A DNA stretch of 64,000 nucleotides, from NCBI RefSeq assembly GCF_030283145.1, contig NZ_JASNWE010000003.1:62001-126000 (forward strand). Reading direction: 5' to 3'. The position numbers and the translations under genes were made by a program. Shown here one piece after another: positions 1 through 8,614 of the stretch. The notes below the pieces were generated by a model. It made no database searches. It saw only the letters and a program-made list of their open reading frames with translations, and was not told the origin of the DNA. This stretch comes from Actinomadura xylanilytica (lineage in GTDB: Bacteria > Actinomycetota > Actinomycetes > Streptosporangiales > Streptosporangiaceae). Within the stretch, counting starts at the first letter, position 1. Each line of letters starts with the position of its first letter.

Positions 1-623
1 GCGCGCAGCAGGCCGGACAGCCGGCGGCCGATCCACGGGTTGCGGATGTTGTCGAACCACCAGGTCAGCACGGTGCGGGCGGCCTCCCGGTCGTCCAGGT
101 CGGGGGCCCACATGCCGTGGTCGGGATCGGCGACCAGGACGCGCCCGCCGGGCCTGGTCACCCGCGCCATCTCGGCGATCGCCCCCGCCGGGTCGGCCAG
201 GTGCTGGACCACCCGCTCGGCGCGGACGCCGTCGAACCGGCCGTCGGGGAACGGCAGCGCGTACGCACCGGCGGTCATGAACGAGGCGGGCACGCCGGTT
301 CCGGTGCCGCGGGCCCGGGCCTCCTCGATCGCCCGCTCGTTGACGTCGACGCCGACCGCCTCACCGGACGGGACGACCCGCCCGGCGAGTTCCAGCACGT
401 CGGTGCCGTTGCCGCAGCCGACGTCCAGGATCCGCTGGCCGGGCGCGGGCGCCAGCCGGCGCAGGATCTCGCGCTTGACCGTGGCCAGCGTGTCTGCGGC
501 GGCGTCCAGGTAGCCCACGGCCGGGCGGCCGAGCAGCGTGGAGGTGTCCCCCGGCTCCCCCGTCCAGGCGGGCTCGCCGCTCCGCTCACGTCCGCGGGCG
601 GCCGCTTCGCTCGTCACCGTCAT
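1..623 (-). CDS. SAM-dependent class I methyltransferase (partial, C-terminus beyond window)
   Basis: Reading leftward from ATG at 623 gives an open frame of 207 codons that runs off the left edge. The SAM-binding motif I reads ILDVGCGNGTD (about residue 70), followed by an acidic VGVDVN strand and an RPGGRVLVADPDHG post-motif, as in UbiE/Methyltransf_11 enzymes. The start overlaps the exporter stop as ATGA, so the two are translationally coupled. Polyketide O- or C-methylation is an inference from position; the substrate cannot be read from the sequence. Confidence 0.85.
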   Translation of the reverse strand, partial: MTVTSEAAARGRERSGEPAWTGEPGDTSTLLGRPAVGYLDAAADTLATVKREILRRLAPAPGQRILDVGCGNGTDVLELAGRVVPSGEAVGVDVNERAIEEARARGTGTGVPASFMTAGAYALPFPDGRFDGVRAERVVQHLADPAGAIAEMARVTRPGGRVLVADPDHGMWAPDLDDREAARTVLTWWFDNIRNPWIGRRLSGLLR

Positions 624-2719
624 CAACCCCTCTGTTCGGATACCGGCTCACGCCCGGCCTCGCGGGACCGCTCGCCCGGCCCGCGGGCCAGGCTGCTCGG
701 CCACCACAGCCGGTCGCCGAGATCGTGCGTCAGCGCCGGCACGAGCAGGGACCGCACGATGAAGGTGTCGATCAGTACGCCCAGCGCGATGACGAAGCCC
801 TGCTCGGCGAAGCCGACGACGGGCAGGGTCACCAGGACGCTGAAGGTGGCGGCCAGCACGATGCCCGCGGAGGTGATGACGCCACCGGTGGACACCAGGC
901 CGTTGATGGTGCCCTGCCTGGTCCCGTGCCGCTTGGCCTCCTCGCGGACCCGGCTCATCAGGAAGATGTTGTAGTCGACGCCGAGCGCGACGAGGAAGAC
1001 GAAGGCGATCTGCGGGAGCTGGGCGTCCTGGCCGGTCCAGTTGAAGACGTGCTCGAAGACCGCCGTCGAGATGCCCATCGCGGCGCCGAACGACAGCACC
1101 ACCGTCGCGATCAGCAGCACCGACAGGGTGAACGCGCGCAGCAGCAGGCACAGCACCACGAGGACGACCACCAGCACGAGCGGGATGGTCAGCAGCGAGT
1201 CGCGCTGGATGGTGCTGATCATGTCCACCTCGATCGCGGCGGGCCCGCCCACCTTGGCGTCCGCGCCCGGGACCGCGTGCAGGCGGTCGCGAAGCCGCTT
1301 CACCGCATCGCGCTCGGCCCCGCTCTCCGGCTCGGCCGCCACCGTGACCTGCATCTGCACCGTGCCGCCGGCCCGGCCGGACTCCTGTGCCGAGGTCGCG
1401 CCCGCCGCGAGGGCGGCCTGCCTGACCGCGGCGGCCTGCCCGGCGTTGGCGATCACGTCGACCGGGTTGCCGGCGCCGGCGGCGAAGTGGGCCGAGATGA
1501 GCTCCTGGCCCTTGACCGCGTCGGGCTTCTCGGTGAAGCTCGTCTGCTGCGGGACGTTGAACGACAGCAGCCCGAGCAGGCCCGCGGCGAGCGCCAGCGC
1601 CGTCACCGTCCACACCGCGCGGGGACGGGAGCCGACCAGGACGCCGGCCCGCGTCCACAGCCGGGAGGCGTGCGGGGCGTCCCCGGCGTGCGGAACGCGC
1701 GGCCAGAAGATCCAGCGGCCGAAGATGACGAGCAGCGCGGGCAGCAGCGTCATCATGGCCAGCACCGCGGAGCCGACGGCCAGGACGCCGATCGGGGCGA
1801 GCGTGCGGGTGGAGTTCAGGTCGGCGACGGCCAGGCAGAGCAGGCCCAGCCCGACCGTGCCGGCCGAGGCGACGATGGCGCCCCCGGAGCGGCGGAGCGC
1901 CACCTGCATGGCCTCGTGCCGGTCCTCATGCCGTGCCAGTTCCTCCCGGTATCGGGCGATCAGCAGCAGCGCGTAGTCGGTCCCCGCACCGTAGATCAGG
2001 ATGCTCAGCACGCTGGTGGCCATCGAGTTGACCGTCAGGCCCGGCCCCTTGATCAGCCCGTACACGACCGCACTGCCGAGCTGGTTGGCGGCGAAGACGC
2101 TGAAGAGCGGCACCAGGAACAGCACCGGGCTGCGGTAGATGAGCAGCAGCAGGACGGCCACCACCAGGACCGGGACGAGCAGCAGGGTGAACTCCATGTC
2201 CCGGAAGATCAGGAACTCGTCGGCGCCGAGCCCGGCGGGCCCGGCCACCTTGATGTCCAGGCCGCCGCCGCCCTCGCCCAGCCGGTCGCGCATGCCGTCG
2301 ACGGCGTCGAGGATGACGTCGCCCTCCTTCTCGTCGCCGGTGGCGGCGAGCGGGACGGTGTAGATGACGGCCCTGCCGTCCTTGGACACCTGGGGCTGCT
2401 GCGGGGTGGCGTGCGGCGCGAACTCCTTGGTGAGCCGCTGCGCATCGGTGGAGGCGTGCTGCCTGTCGGCGGCGGTGAGCCCGCCGTCCCGCTTATAGAT
2501 GATCATCGCTGGGATGACCTGGCCCTGCGGGAAGGCCGCCTGTGCCTGGAGCACGGCGGTCGACTCGGCGCTCTTCGGCAGATATCCGATCCGGTCGTTG
2601 TCGGCCGCCTGGAAGAGCTTGCCGGCGAACGACCCGGACGCCATGAGAATCACCAACCAGCCCACCAGGACGATCCATTTCGCCCGGCGTCCGGCGGGCA
2701 TCACCAGCAACCTCGACAT
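623..2719 (-). CDS. MMPL/RND-family exporter
   Basis: A 698-residue, two-fold repeated membrane protein: one N-terminal helix, a periplasmic-type loop, five to six helices, and then the same pattern again. Each half carries the Asp-Tyr proton-relay pair expected in MMPL pumps (GTDYALLL near residue 250 and GVDYNIFLM near 585). The ATG at 2719 has GGAGG seven bases upstream. MMPL proteins of this size next to polyketide clusters export the product or give self-resistance. The 149-bp gap upstream contains a palindromic site shared with the marR promoter at 41.4 kb, so expression is probably MarR-controlled. The downstream methyltransferase overlaps by 4 bp. Confidence 0.92.
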   Translation of the reverse strand: MSRLLVMPAGRRAKWIVLVGWLVILMASGSFAGKLFQAADNDRIGYLPKSAESTAVLQAQAAFPQGQVIPAMIIYKRDGGLTAADRQHASTDAQRLTKEFAPHATPQQPQVSKDGRAVIYTVPLAATGDEKEGDVILDAVDGMRDRLGEGGGGLDIKVAGPAGLGADEFLIFRDMEFTLLLVPVLVVAVLLLLIYRSPVLFLVPLFSVFAANQLGSAVVYGLIKGPGLTVNSMATSVLSILIYGAGTDYALLLIARYREELARHEDRHEAMQVALRRSGGAIVASAGTVGLGLLCLAVADLNSTRTLAPIGVLAVGSAVLAMMTLLPALLVIFGRWIFWPRVPHAGDAPHASRLWTRAGVLVGSRPRAVWTVTALALAAGLLGLLSFNVPQQTSFTEKPDAVKGQELISAHFAAGAGNPVDVIANAGQAAAVRQAALAAGATSAQESGRAGGTVQMQVTVAAEPESGAERDAVKRLRDRLHAVPGADAKVGGPAAIEVDMISTIQRDSLLTIPLVLVVVLVVLCLLLRAFTLSVLLIATVVLSFGAAMGISTAVFEHVFNWTGQDAQLPQIAFVFLVALGVDYNIFLMSRVREEAKRHGTRQGTINGLVSTGGVITSAGIVLAATFSVLVTLPVVGFAEQGFVIALGVLIDTFIVRSLLVPALTHDLGDRLWWPSSLARGPGERSREAGREPVSEQRG

Positions 2720-2778
2720 CAGCGAACCTCCAGCTTCTCGGTCCTCGGACGGATGGGCTGACAGTAAACATGGCTATT

Positions 2779-2790
2779 GTCTACATGTAG
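2779..2790. promoter_or_regulatory. Putative MarR operator in the exporter promoter
   Basis: The 10-mer GTCTACATGT (2779-2788), with palindromic core CTACATGTAG (2781-2790), lies 60 bp upstream of the MMPL start. The same 10-mer occurs at 41407-41416 directly before the marR start. A shared site between a MarR gene and an efflux pump is the classical arrangement; binding is inferred. Confidence 0.6.
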
Positions 2791-2868
2791 GGAATGCGCG
2801 TCCACTAGCTGGCGGGAAACTACTGCCGACCTGCGGCGCCGCCCGGACCGGCCCCGCCTCCGGCCGGA

Positions 2869-3339
2869 TCACCACACCAGCGCCGCCCCCGTGATCGCCG
2901 CGCCGAACCCGGCGATCGCCAGCAGCGTGCGCGCCCGGTTGGCCACCGCCCACCGGGTCCGCACGCCCGGCCAGTCCGCCGGCGGCGCGGCCGGATCCCA
3001 GCCGGCGATGACCCGGTTCATCCGCACGTTCCAGCCCTCCGACACCACCGCGACGCCGACGATGCACAGCCCCGCGCAGGCGAGGGCCACCCGCGGCCAG
3101 ACGCCGTCCGCGACCACCACCAGCCCGGCGCAGACGGCCAGGGACACCTTGTTGACCCGCGGCATCATCGGATCGAACCGGCGGTCCAGCAGCCGGTGCA
3201 CCTGGACGTAGGGCTCGGCCGCAAGCACCCCCACCACGGGCACGATGGCCGTCTCGACGGTGAAGAGCACGCCCGCCAGCACCCCCGACAGCAGCAGGAA
3301 CGCCGCCAGGAGCACGTCGACCACGGCGTCCGGGACCAT
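2869..3339 (-). CDS. DUF1772 (anthrone oxygenase-like) membrane protein, copy 1
   Basis: A 156-residue protein with four predicted membrane helices. The family pattern is visible: an N-terminal helix pair, a YVQVHRLLDRRFDP loop, a central NVRMNRVI motif, and a tail with conserved W/N/R residues before the last helix. DUF1772 proteins act in aromatic polyketide pathways as cofactor-independent anthrone-type oxygenases or accessory proteins. The ATG at 3339 overlaps the stop of the preceding FAD monooxygenase (ATGA), implying co-translation. A second copy is at 19929-20384; the two share the H-x-L-L-x-R-x-x-D-P loop and N-x-x-x-N-R motif but are clearly diverged. Confidence 0.85.
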   Translation of the reverse strand: MVPDAVVDVLLAAFLLLSGVLAGVLFTVETAIVPVVGVLAAEPYVQVHRLLDRRFDPMMPRVNKVSLAVCAGLVVVADGVWPRVALACAGLCIVGVAVVSEGWNVRMNRVIAGWDPAAPPADWPGVRTRWAVANRARTLLAIAGFGAAITGAALVW

Positions 3340-4523
3340 CAGAACCGCACGTCCATCATCTGGGCGTAGCTCTCCCGGCGGCCCTTGCCGTCAAAGAACG
3401 CCCGCATGAACAGGTCGCGGCCGGCGCAGAGCGGCCGGCTCCGCCAGCGCCCCATCGCGCCGATCGACCACGCCGTGCCGGTCATCCCGGCGACGCGCGC
3501 GTGGCGCAGCTCCTCGAAGGCGGAGATCGCCTCGGGCACCCGGTCATGCTCGCCCAGCAGCCTGGAGAGGGCGACGCCGTCCTCGACGGCCTGCCCGGCG
3601 CCCTGGCTGAGGTTGAGGGTCATGGGGTGGGCGGCGTCGCCGAGCAGCACGACACGGCCCTTCCCCCAGCCGGCGCTGCGGTCCGGCGGGCGGTCGAAGA
3701 CCTCGATCGGCAGGATCGCGTCCTCCTCGGTCGACGCGAGGATGCGCGGCACCGGGTCCGGCCAGTGCCGGTACGTCTCGGCCATCACCTCGCCACGGTC
3801 CTTGTCCAGCATGTCGAACGAGGCGCCCACGCTGTCGGCGATGATCGCGTCCCAGTACACCTCCTCCGGATTGAGCCGCATGTACAGGAAGCGCAGCCCG
3901 CCCCGTCCCCACAGGTTGAAGAAGGTGCCGGTGGGCACCACGTCCTCGCCCGGAAGCCGGGTGATCGCCTGCCAGGCGGTGTACCCCGCGTACCGCGGTG
4001 GAAGGTCGTGCCCCTTGCGCAGGGCGTCACGGACCGTCGAGCGGATGCCGTCGGCGCCGATCAGGATGTCGGCGCGCAACTCGGTGCCGTCCGCGAGGCG
4101 CGCCGACACCCCGTCGGGGTCCTGCTCGAAGCCGGTGCAGCGCTGCCCGAGCCGGACGTCGTCGCCGGCCGCGTCCATCAGCACCGTGTTGAGGGCCGAC
4201 CTGCGCAGGCCGATCGCCGGGGCGCCGCACCGCGCGGCCTCGGGGGCGATGTCCCAGCGGGCCAGCCGCCGGCCCCGGTCGGACCGGAACTCGTGATACA
4301 CGATCTCCACGCCGGCCTCGGCCACCCGCTCGTCCAGCTTCAGCTCGCGCAGGGCGAGCAGCGCGTTGTGCCACAGCATGAAGCCGCCCCCCGTGAGCAG
4401 CCGCCCCGGAGTCGAGCGACGTTCGAGCACCACGGTGTCGACGCCCGCCCGGCGCAGGCCGATGGCGGTGGTCAGACCGCCGATCCCCGCGCCCACCACG
4501 ATGGCCTTGCGCACCGTCGCCAT
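3339..4523 (-). CDS. FAD-dependent aromatic monooxygenase (class A)
   Basis: About 394 residues. The Rossmann motif VVGAGIGGLTTAIGLRRAG is at the N-terminus, then ADILIGADGIRS (DG motif) mid-protein and VVLLGDAAHPMTLNLSQGA (GD motif), the signature of salicylate-hydroxylase-like flavoprotein monooxygenases. The expected job is NAD(P)H- and O2-dependent hydroxylation of the polyketide, forming a phenol or quinone. The ATG at 4523 is preferred; a GTG at 4532 overlapping the upstream ABM stop (GTGA) would add three residues and also give coupling. It is followed by the DUF1772 gene with a 4-bp overlap. Substrate position is unknown. Confidence 0.9.
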   Translation of the reverse strand: MATVRKAIVVGAGIGGLTTAIGLRRAGVDTVVLERRSTPGRLLTGGGFMLWHNALLALRELKLDERVAEAGVEIVYHEFRSDRGRRLARWDIAPEAARCGAPAIGLRRSALNTVLMDAAGDDVRLGQRCTGFEQDPDGVSARLADGTELRADILIGADGIRSTVRDALRKGHDLPPRYAGYTAWQAITRLPGEDVVPTGTFFNLWGRGGLRFLYMRLNPEEVYWDAIIADSVGASFDMLDKDRGEVMAETYRHWPDPVPRILASTEEDAILPIEVFDRPPDRSAGWGKGRVVLLGDAAHPMTLNLSQGAGQAVEDGVALSRLLGEHDRVPEAISAFEELRHARVAGMTGTAWSIGAMGRWRSRPLCAGRDLFMRAFFDGKGRRESYAQMMDVRF

Positions 4524-4528
4524 GACGC

Positions 4529-4846
4529 TCACACGCTGTCGAGCCGGGCGCGCACCTCGAAGATGCGGCGCTCGACCCCGTCGTCGCCCCAGTACGGCAG
4601 CATGGGCGCGGCCATCCGCAGGTGCCCGGGGTCGTCCTCCCAGGCGCGGAACGCCTGCTCGCTCTCCCATTCCGCCAGCAGGATGTAGGTCCGCCCGTCC
4701 CCGGTGTCCCGCAGCAGCTCGTCGCGCAGATGACCGGGCGTGCCGCGCACGGTCTCGGTCACCTGCCGGTAGGCCGCCTCGAACCTGTCCTGGTCCTCTT
4801 TCCGGGGGGTGGCACGCACCACGATGCGGAAGGTCATGGCAGTCAC
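4529..4846 (-). CDS. ABM-domain protein (antibiotic biosynthesis monooxygenase), copy 1
   Basis: A 105-residue single-domain protein with the dimeric alpha+beta-barrel pattern: a first strand (TFRIVVRATP), a helix with regularly spaced E/D/R, the TGDGRTYILLAEWESEQAFRAW core and a C-terminal basic strand. ABM proteins such as ActVA-Orf6 are cofactor-independent quinone-forming oxygenases; some relatives are cyclases. The start is GTG 4846 or ATG 4837; GAGGAG lies just upstream. It sits between another ABM gene and an FAD monooxygenase in one operon, so it probably works on the same aromatic intermediate. Confidence 0.85.
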   Translation of the reverse strand: MTAMTFRIVVRATPRKEDQDRFEAAYRQVTETVRGTPGHLRDELLRDTGDGRTYILLAEWESEQAFRAWEDDPGHLRMAAPMLPYWGDDGVERRIFEVRARLDSV

Positions 4847-4868
4847 GTCTCCTCTCTGGGCGGCCCGG

Positions 4869-5156
4869 TCAGACGCGGGCGATGATCTCCAGGACCTGCT
4901 TGCTGGCCGACTCGCGGAGCGGCTCGAAGGCGGCGGACATGCCGCGGCGCTCGGCGCTGCCCTCGAACGCCCGCAGCGCCTCGCGGCTCTCCCAGTCGCC
5001 GGTGATGATGTACTTGCGGCGCAGCTCCGGGTCGGAGGTCAGCGCCTGCCCGAGGCTGCCGCGCGGCTGGGCGTCCCTCATGGCGCGCCTCCAGATGTCC
5101 TCGAACGCGGCCTCGCAGCCCTCGCGTACGAGCATGGTGAGCACGGCACGGACCAT
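4869..5156 (-). CDS. ABM-domain protein, copy 2
   Basis: A 95-residue protein of ferredoxin-like ABM type, with core KYIITGDWESREALRAFEGS and a C-terminal LEIIARV strand. The ATG at 5156 has AGGAGG eleven bases upstream, and that ribosome site itself overlaps the TAG stop of the upstream SDR, so the two are coupled. A GTG at 5168 overlaps the ribosome site and is unlikely. It is distinct in sequence from copy 1 (4529-4846), suggesting separate oxidation or cyclisation steps rather than a recent duplication. Confidence 0.82.
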   Translation of the reverse strand: MVRAVLTMLVREGCEAAFEDIWRRAMRDAQPRGSLGQALTSDPELRRKYIITGDWESREALRAFEGSAERRGMSAAFEPLRESASKQVLEIIARV

Positions 5157-5171
5157 GGTCGTCGTCACCTC

Positions 5172-5912
5172 CTAGATCCCGCCGTCCACGTCCAGCACGG
5201 CGCCGGTGACGTACCGGGCCGCGTCGCCGGCCAGGAACAGCACGGCGTCGGCGATCTCGGCCGGTTCACCGAGCCGGCCGAGGGCGGTCATCGCGGCGTA
5301 GCGCCGCCTGCCCTCCTCCCCGTTCGGGTTCTGCTGGCCCGTGTCGTCGACGATCCCGCAGGTGATCGCGTTGACCCGGATCCCCTCGGGACCGAGTTCC
5401 TTGCACAGCGCGCGGGTCAGTCCGATGATCCCGGCCTTGGACGCCACGTAATGGGACGCGTTCGGCATCCCGTGCTTGGCGACGGCCGAGGTGATGTTGA
5501 CGATCGACGCCGGCCGGGCGAGCCGGTCCAGCGACGCGCGGATCATCCGGTACGTGCCGCCGAGGTTGGTGTCGACCACGCGCGCCCATTCGTCCTCGGC
5601 CATCTCCGCCAGCGGCAGATGGCTGATGATCCCGGCGTTGTTGACCAGCACGTCCACGGCACCGAACGCGTCGCGGGCGCGGTCGAGCAGCAGCCGCGCG
5701 TCCGCCTCCGCGGTCACGTCGGCGCGGACCAGCCGCGCCGACGCGCCGCGCGAGGCGAACTCCGCGCGGAGGGCGGCCGCCTCCGCGTTCTCCTGACGGT
5801 GGCACGCGGTGACCGAGGCGCCCTGCTCCAGCAGGGCCCAGGTGATCGCGCGGCCGATGCCCCGGGTGCCCCCGGTGACCACCGCGTGCCGTCCCTTGAG
5901 ACCGAAATCCAT
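5172..5912 (-). CDS. SDR-family ketoreductase (FabG-like)
   Basis: A 246-residue classical SDR. The cofactor motif TGGTRGIGRAI is near residue 11, NNAG is present, and the catalytic Ser and the YVASK motif precede LCKELGPEGIRVN. It ends DVDGGI, as in FabG/ActIII-type reductases. The ATG at 5912 is preceded by AAGGAG with a seven-base spacer. It is closely similar in pattern to the SDR at 19182 and to the reductase half of the fused protein at 26619. It likely reduces a polyketide carbonyl or quinone; which carbon cannot be read. Confidence 0.9.
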   Translation of the reverse strand: MDFGLKGRHAVVTGGTRGIGRAITWALLEQGASVTACHRQENAEAAALRAEFASRGASARLVRADVTAEADARLLLDRARDAFGAVDVLVNNAGIISHLPLAEMAEDEWARVVDTNLGGTYRMIRASLDRLARPASIVNITSAVAKHGMPNASHYVASKAGIIGLTRALCKELGPEGIRVNAITCGIVDDTGQQNPNGEEGRRRYAAMTALGRLGEPAEIADAVLFLAGDAARYVTGAVLDVDGGI

Positions 5913-6024
5913 GGTGCCGCTCCTTTGTCCGGCTCCACTCCCCGGTGGTGACTGTGAGTGGCTCACGACGTCGAGCGTCTCAGCCGGGGATAAAGCAGCG
6001 GCCAGTCTCGGGAAAACCCCGCCG

Positions 6025-6888
6025 TCAGGCGATCCACGTCTCCCAGTGCGGCGTGGACGCCTCGTCGGACTCCAGGATCGACCGGTGCAGCACCTGGAGG
6101 TCGTGGCTCGGCTCGACGCCGAGGTCGGTGACGCACGCCTCGCGCAGGACGCGGAACGCCGCCAGGGCGTCCGCCCTCCGCCCGGCCAGGTACAGCGCCA
6201 CCATCAGCTGCGCGTGGACGCGCTCGTGCAGCGGATGCTCGGTGGCCAGGGCGCGCAGGTCCCCGATGACCCCGACGTGCCCGCCCAGCCGGATCTGCAA
6301 CCGGATGCGGCGCTCCAGGGCGGAGATCCGTGACTCCTCCAGGCTCAGCGCCACCCCCTCCAGCACCGACGAGGAGCGCACGTCGACCAGCGCCGGCCCG
6401 CGCCACAGCCCGGTGGCCGCGCGGTAGTGCCGCAACGCGCGCTCCAGGTCGCCCTCGTCGGTGGCCATCCGCCCCAGCTCGCAGAGCCGCTCGAACCGGA
6501 CGAGGTCGAGCGTCCCGTCGTCGATCTCCAGCCGGTAGCCGGGATCACGGGTCACGATGACCGGGCGCCGGCCGTGCGGAGGCAGCACCGACAGGGTCCG
6601 GCGCAACTGGGAGACGTACACCCGCAGCGCCTTGAGCGCCGTGCGCGGCGGGCGGTCGCCCCACAGCTCGGATATCAGCGCGTCCGTCGACACGACGGTG
6701 TTGCACCGCACCAGGAGCAGCGCCAACAGCACCCGCAGCTTGTGCGCGCGGGGAGTGCGGATCCGCAGCCCGTCGTGGATCTCCAGCGGCCCGAGCACCG
6801 TGAAACGTGTTCCGGACGCGGGCTCGGGGTCGGCCGGCGGCGCGCCGGGCACGCCCGCCGGACCGGCCGTCACAGGCATGATGTCCAT
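6025..6888 (-). CDS. SARP-family pathway activator, short form
   Basis: A 287-residue protein: a Trans_reg_C winged helix (about 30-120, FTVLGPLEIHDG and LRVYVSQLRRTL) followed by the BTAD helical domain (about 125-275, FERLCELG, YRAATGLWRGPALVDV, LMVALYLAGRRADALAAF). This size and layout match ActII-ORF4/DnrI activators, which bind heptamer repeats next to the -10 box. Many such repeats occur in this window. It follows the SchA/CurD gene by 28 bp, so it is probably co-transcribed from the box at 7347-7364, giving positive feedback. Confidence 0.93.
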   Translation of the reverse strand: MDIMPVTAGPAGVPGAPPADPEPASGTRFTVLGPLEIHDGLRIRTPRAHKLRVLLALLLVRCNTVVSTDALISELWGDRPPRTALKALRVYVSQLRRTLSVLPPHGRRPVIVTRDPGYRLEIDDGTLDLVRFERLCELGRMATDEGDLERALRHYRAATGLWRGPALVDVRSSSVLEGVALSLEESRISALERRIRLQIRLGGHVGVIGDLRALATEHPLHERVHAQLMVALYLAGRRADALAAFRVLREACVTDLGVEPSHDLQVLHRSILESDEASTPHWETWIA

Positions 6889-6916
6889 CGCGCTCGGCTC
6901 CCCTCAACGAGCCGCG

Positions 6917-7297
6917 TCAGCTTCCCGCCGGGTGCGTGTCCACCGAGAGCTGGGACAGGCAGCGCATCATCGCCTCGCGGAAGTTCTCCTTGAACTCCTC
7001 GGGGGACGCGGCGGGCCGCCGGTGCGTCAGGTACGGGCCGAGCTTCTCCTCCAGGTTGTGCACGCCCTGCTGGCGGGCCATGTGCCGGGCGATGGCGATG
7101 AAGTCGCCCTCGTAGTGGATGAAGCGGACCATGAACTCGTCCTTCACGAAGACCGCGGTGCCGAGCAGCCGGCCGGCCGTCTCCCCGTTCTCGTCGCGCA
7201 TGTCCGGGGTGTCGACCCGCTTGAAGCCGGCGAAGACCTCCGCCAGCTCGTCCTCGCATCCCGGCTTGACCCGGTAGGTGATCGCCGCGTACGGCAT
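6917..7297 (-). CDS. SchA/CurD-like domain protein
   Basis: A 126-residue protein starting MPYAAITYRVKPG and containing FVRFIHYEGDF-like and HMARQQGVHNLEEKLGPYL segments, recognisable as the SchA/CurD-like family found in whiE-type spore pigment and pentangular polyketide clusters. The family is thought to have an ABM-like alpha+beta barrel fold and to help cyclisation or oxygenation; its exact role is not settled. The ATG at 7297 has GGAGG six bases upstream. A SARP box lies about 50 bp upstream, and the SARP gene follows directly. Confidence 0.8.
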   Translation of the reverse strand: MPYAAITYRVKPGCEDELAEVFAGFKRVDTPDMRDENGETAGRLLGTAVFVKDEFMVRFIHYEGDFIAIARHMARQQGVHNLEEKLGPYLTHRRPAASPEEFKENFREAMMRCLSQLSVDTHPAGS

Positions 7298-7346
7298 GGT
7301 GGACCTCCAAGGCAGAGAGGGAACGTGCCGCCATCGGACACGCGGC

Positions 7347-7364
7347 CGCTTGAGGCTCGCTGGA
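7347..7364 (-). promoter_or_regulatory. SARP box (TCCAGCG-N4-TCAAGCG)
   Basis: On the minus strand two heptamers sit 11 bp apart, pointing to the SchA/CurD-SARP unit. The bases that follow (GGCCGCGTGTCCGAT) match those after the box at 10194-10211 (GGCCGCATGGACGAT), probably including the -10 element. Confidence 0.7.
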
Positions 7365-7383
7365 CCGGCGGTCGGCGGCGGGG

Positions 7384-8448
7384 TCATCCCAGGCGGACCC
7401 GGCTGTGGTCGCCGACGACGAACCGGTGGGCGCGGGGCTGCTCGGCGGCGGGGGTGATGACGACGTCCTTGCCGAGGAGGGAGTCGCGCATCCGCGGCAC
7501 GCCGAGCACCGACGAACGCTCCATGACGATGGAGAACTCCACCTCGGTGTCGCGGATCACGCAGCCGGGCCCGATGGAGGTGAAGGGGCCGAGGTAGCTG
7601 CCGGAGACGACCGCGCCGGCTCCCACGATCAGCGGGCCGACCAGCCGCGAACCGGCGACCTGGGCGCCCGCCTCGATGACGACGCGGCCGGTGATCTCGG
7701 TGGCCGCGTCCACTTCGCCCTCGACCCGCGGTTCCAGGGACTCCAGGACGAGCCGGTTGCACTCCAGCATGTCCTCGACCCGCCCGGTGTCCTTCCAGTA
7801 GCCGTGGACGATGTGGGAGGTCACCCGGGTCCCCCGCTCCAGCAGCCACCGGATCGCGGTGGTGATCTCCAGTTCACCGCGCGGGTCCGGCTTGATCGAG
7901 CGCACCGCCTCGTGCACGACGGGGGTGAACAGGTACACCCCCATGATGGCCAGGTCGCTGCGCGGCCGTTCCGGCTTCTCCTCGACGCCGAGCAGCCGGC
8001 CGTCGCCGTCCAGTTCCGCCACGCCGAAGGAGCCGGGATCGGCGACCGGGGTGAGCAGCAGCCGCGCGTCCGGCCGGGTGCGGCGGAACTCCTCGATGAC
8101 GCCGGTCAGCCCGTCGAGGAGGAAGTTGTCGCCGAGGTACAGGACGAAGTCGTCGTCGCCGAGGTACTCCCGGGCGATGAGCACGGCATGCGCGAGGCCC
8201 AGCGGCGCCTCCTGCCGGATGTAGGTGACCCGCAGGCCGAACCGCGAGCCGTCGCCGACCGCGCGGCACACCTCGCCGGCGGTGTCGCCGACGACGACGC
8301 CGACGTCCTCGATGCCCGCTTCGCGCAGCGCCTCCAGGCCGTAGAACAGGACGGGCTTGTTGGCGATGGGGACCAGTTGCTTGGCCGAGGTGTGCGTGAT
8401 GGGCCGCAGCCGCGTCCCATGCCCGCCGCACAGCACGAGCGCCTTCAT
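7384..8448 (-). CDS. Glucose-1-phosphate thymidylyltransferase, long form
   Basis: A 354-residue nucleotidyltransferase. The N-terminal MKALVLCGGHGTRLRPIT signature and KQLVPIANKP loop bind dTTP and sugar phosphate. LGDN and EEKPERPRSD motifs follow. The last 110 residues show the hexapeptide left-handed beta-helix pattern (VVIEAGAQVAGSRLVGPLIVG) seen in StrD-like, longer RmlA homologues. It makes dTDP-glucose, the entry point for the deoxysugar attached by the glycosyltransferase at 15985. The ATG is preceded by GGGGAGG. A SARP box lies 50 bp upstream. Confidence 0.93.
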   Translation of the reverse strand: MKALVLCGGHGTRLRPITHTSAKQLVPIANKPVLFYGLEALREAGIEDVGVVVGDTAGEVCRAVGDGSRFGLRVTYIRQEAPLGLAHAVLIAREYLGDDDFVLYLGDNFLLDGLTGVIEEFRRTRPDARLLLTPVADPGSFGVAELDGDGRLLGVEEKPERPRSDLAIMGVYLFTPVVHEAVRSIKPDPRGELEITTAIRWLLERGTRVTSHIVHGYWKDTGRVEDMLECNRLVLESLEPRVEGEVDAATEITGRVVIEAGAQVAGSRLVGPLIVGAGAVVSGSYLGPFTSIGPGCVIRDTEVEFSIVMERSSVLGVPRMRDSLLGKDVVITPAAEQPRAHRFVVGDHSRVRLG

Positions 8449-8497
8449 GAGCCGACCTCCCCGCTGTCGAGTGGAATGCCGCCATCGTGGACGGCGG

Positions 8498-8515
8498 CGC
8501 TGGCCACTCGCTCAA
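8498..8515 (-). promoter_or_regulatory. SARP box (TTGAGCG-N4-GCCAGCG)
   Basis: A minus-strand heptamer pair with 11-bp spacing in front of the thymidylyltransferase gene; a third related heptamer, TCGACCT, lies one more 11-bp step upstream. The downstream CCACGATGG resembles the -10 region of the 7347 box. Confidence 0.6.
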
Positions 8516-8614
8516 GGGGAGGTCGAGGATCATTCGTATTCGGGCCGCACGGCAATTGGCTGACGCCAGATATCGCCTGGCCGTTATCTGACCCGGTACC
8601 GATCCGGGGTGCGG

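Noticed and set aside
725..2761. Long plus-strand open frame opposite the MMPL gene
   Set aside because: His/Arg/Gly/Asp-rich composition with no motif; it is the antisense shadow of a well-supported transporter.
5967..6024. Possible SARP box upstream of the SDR at 5172
   Set aside because: TGAGAC, TCGACG and TGAGCC elements are present but not at the 11-bp period.
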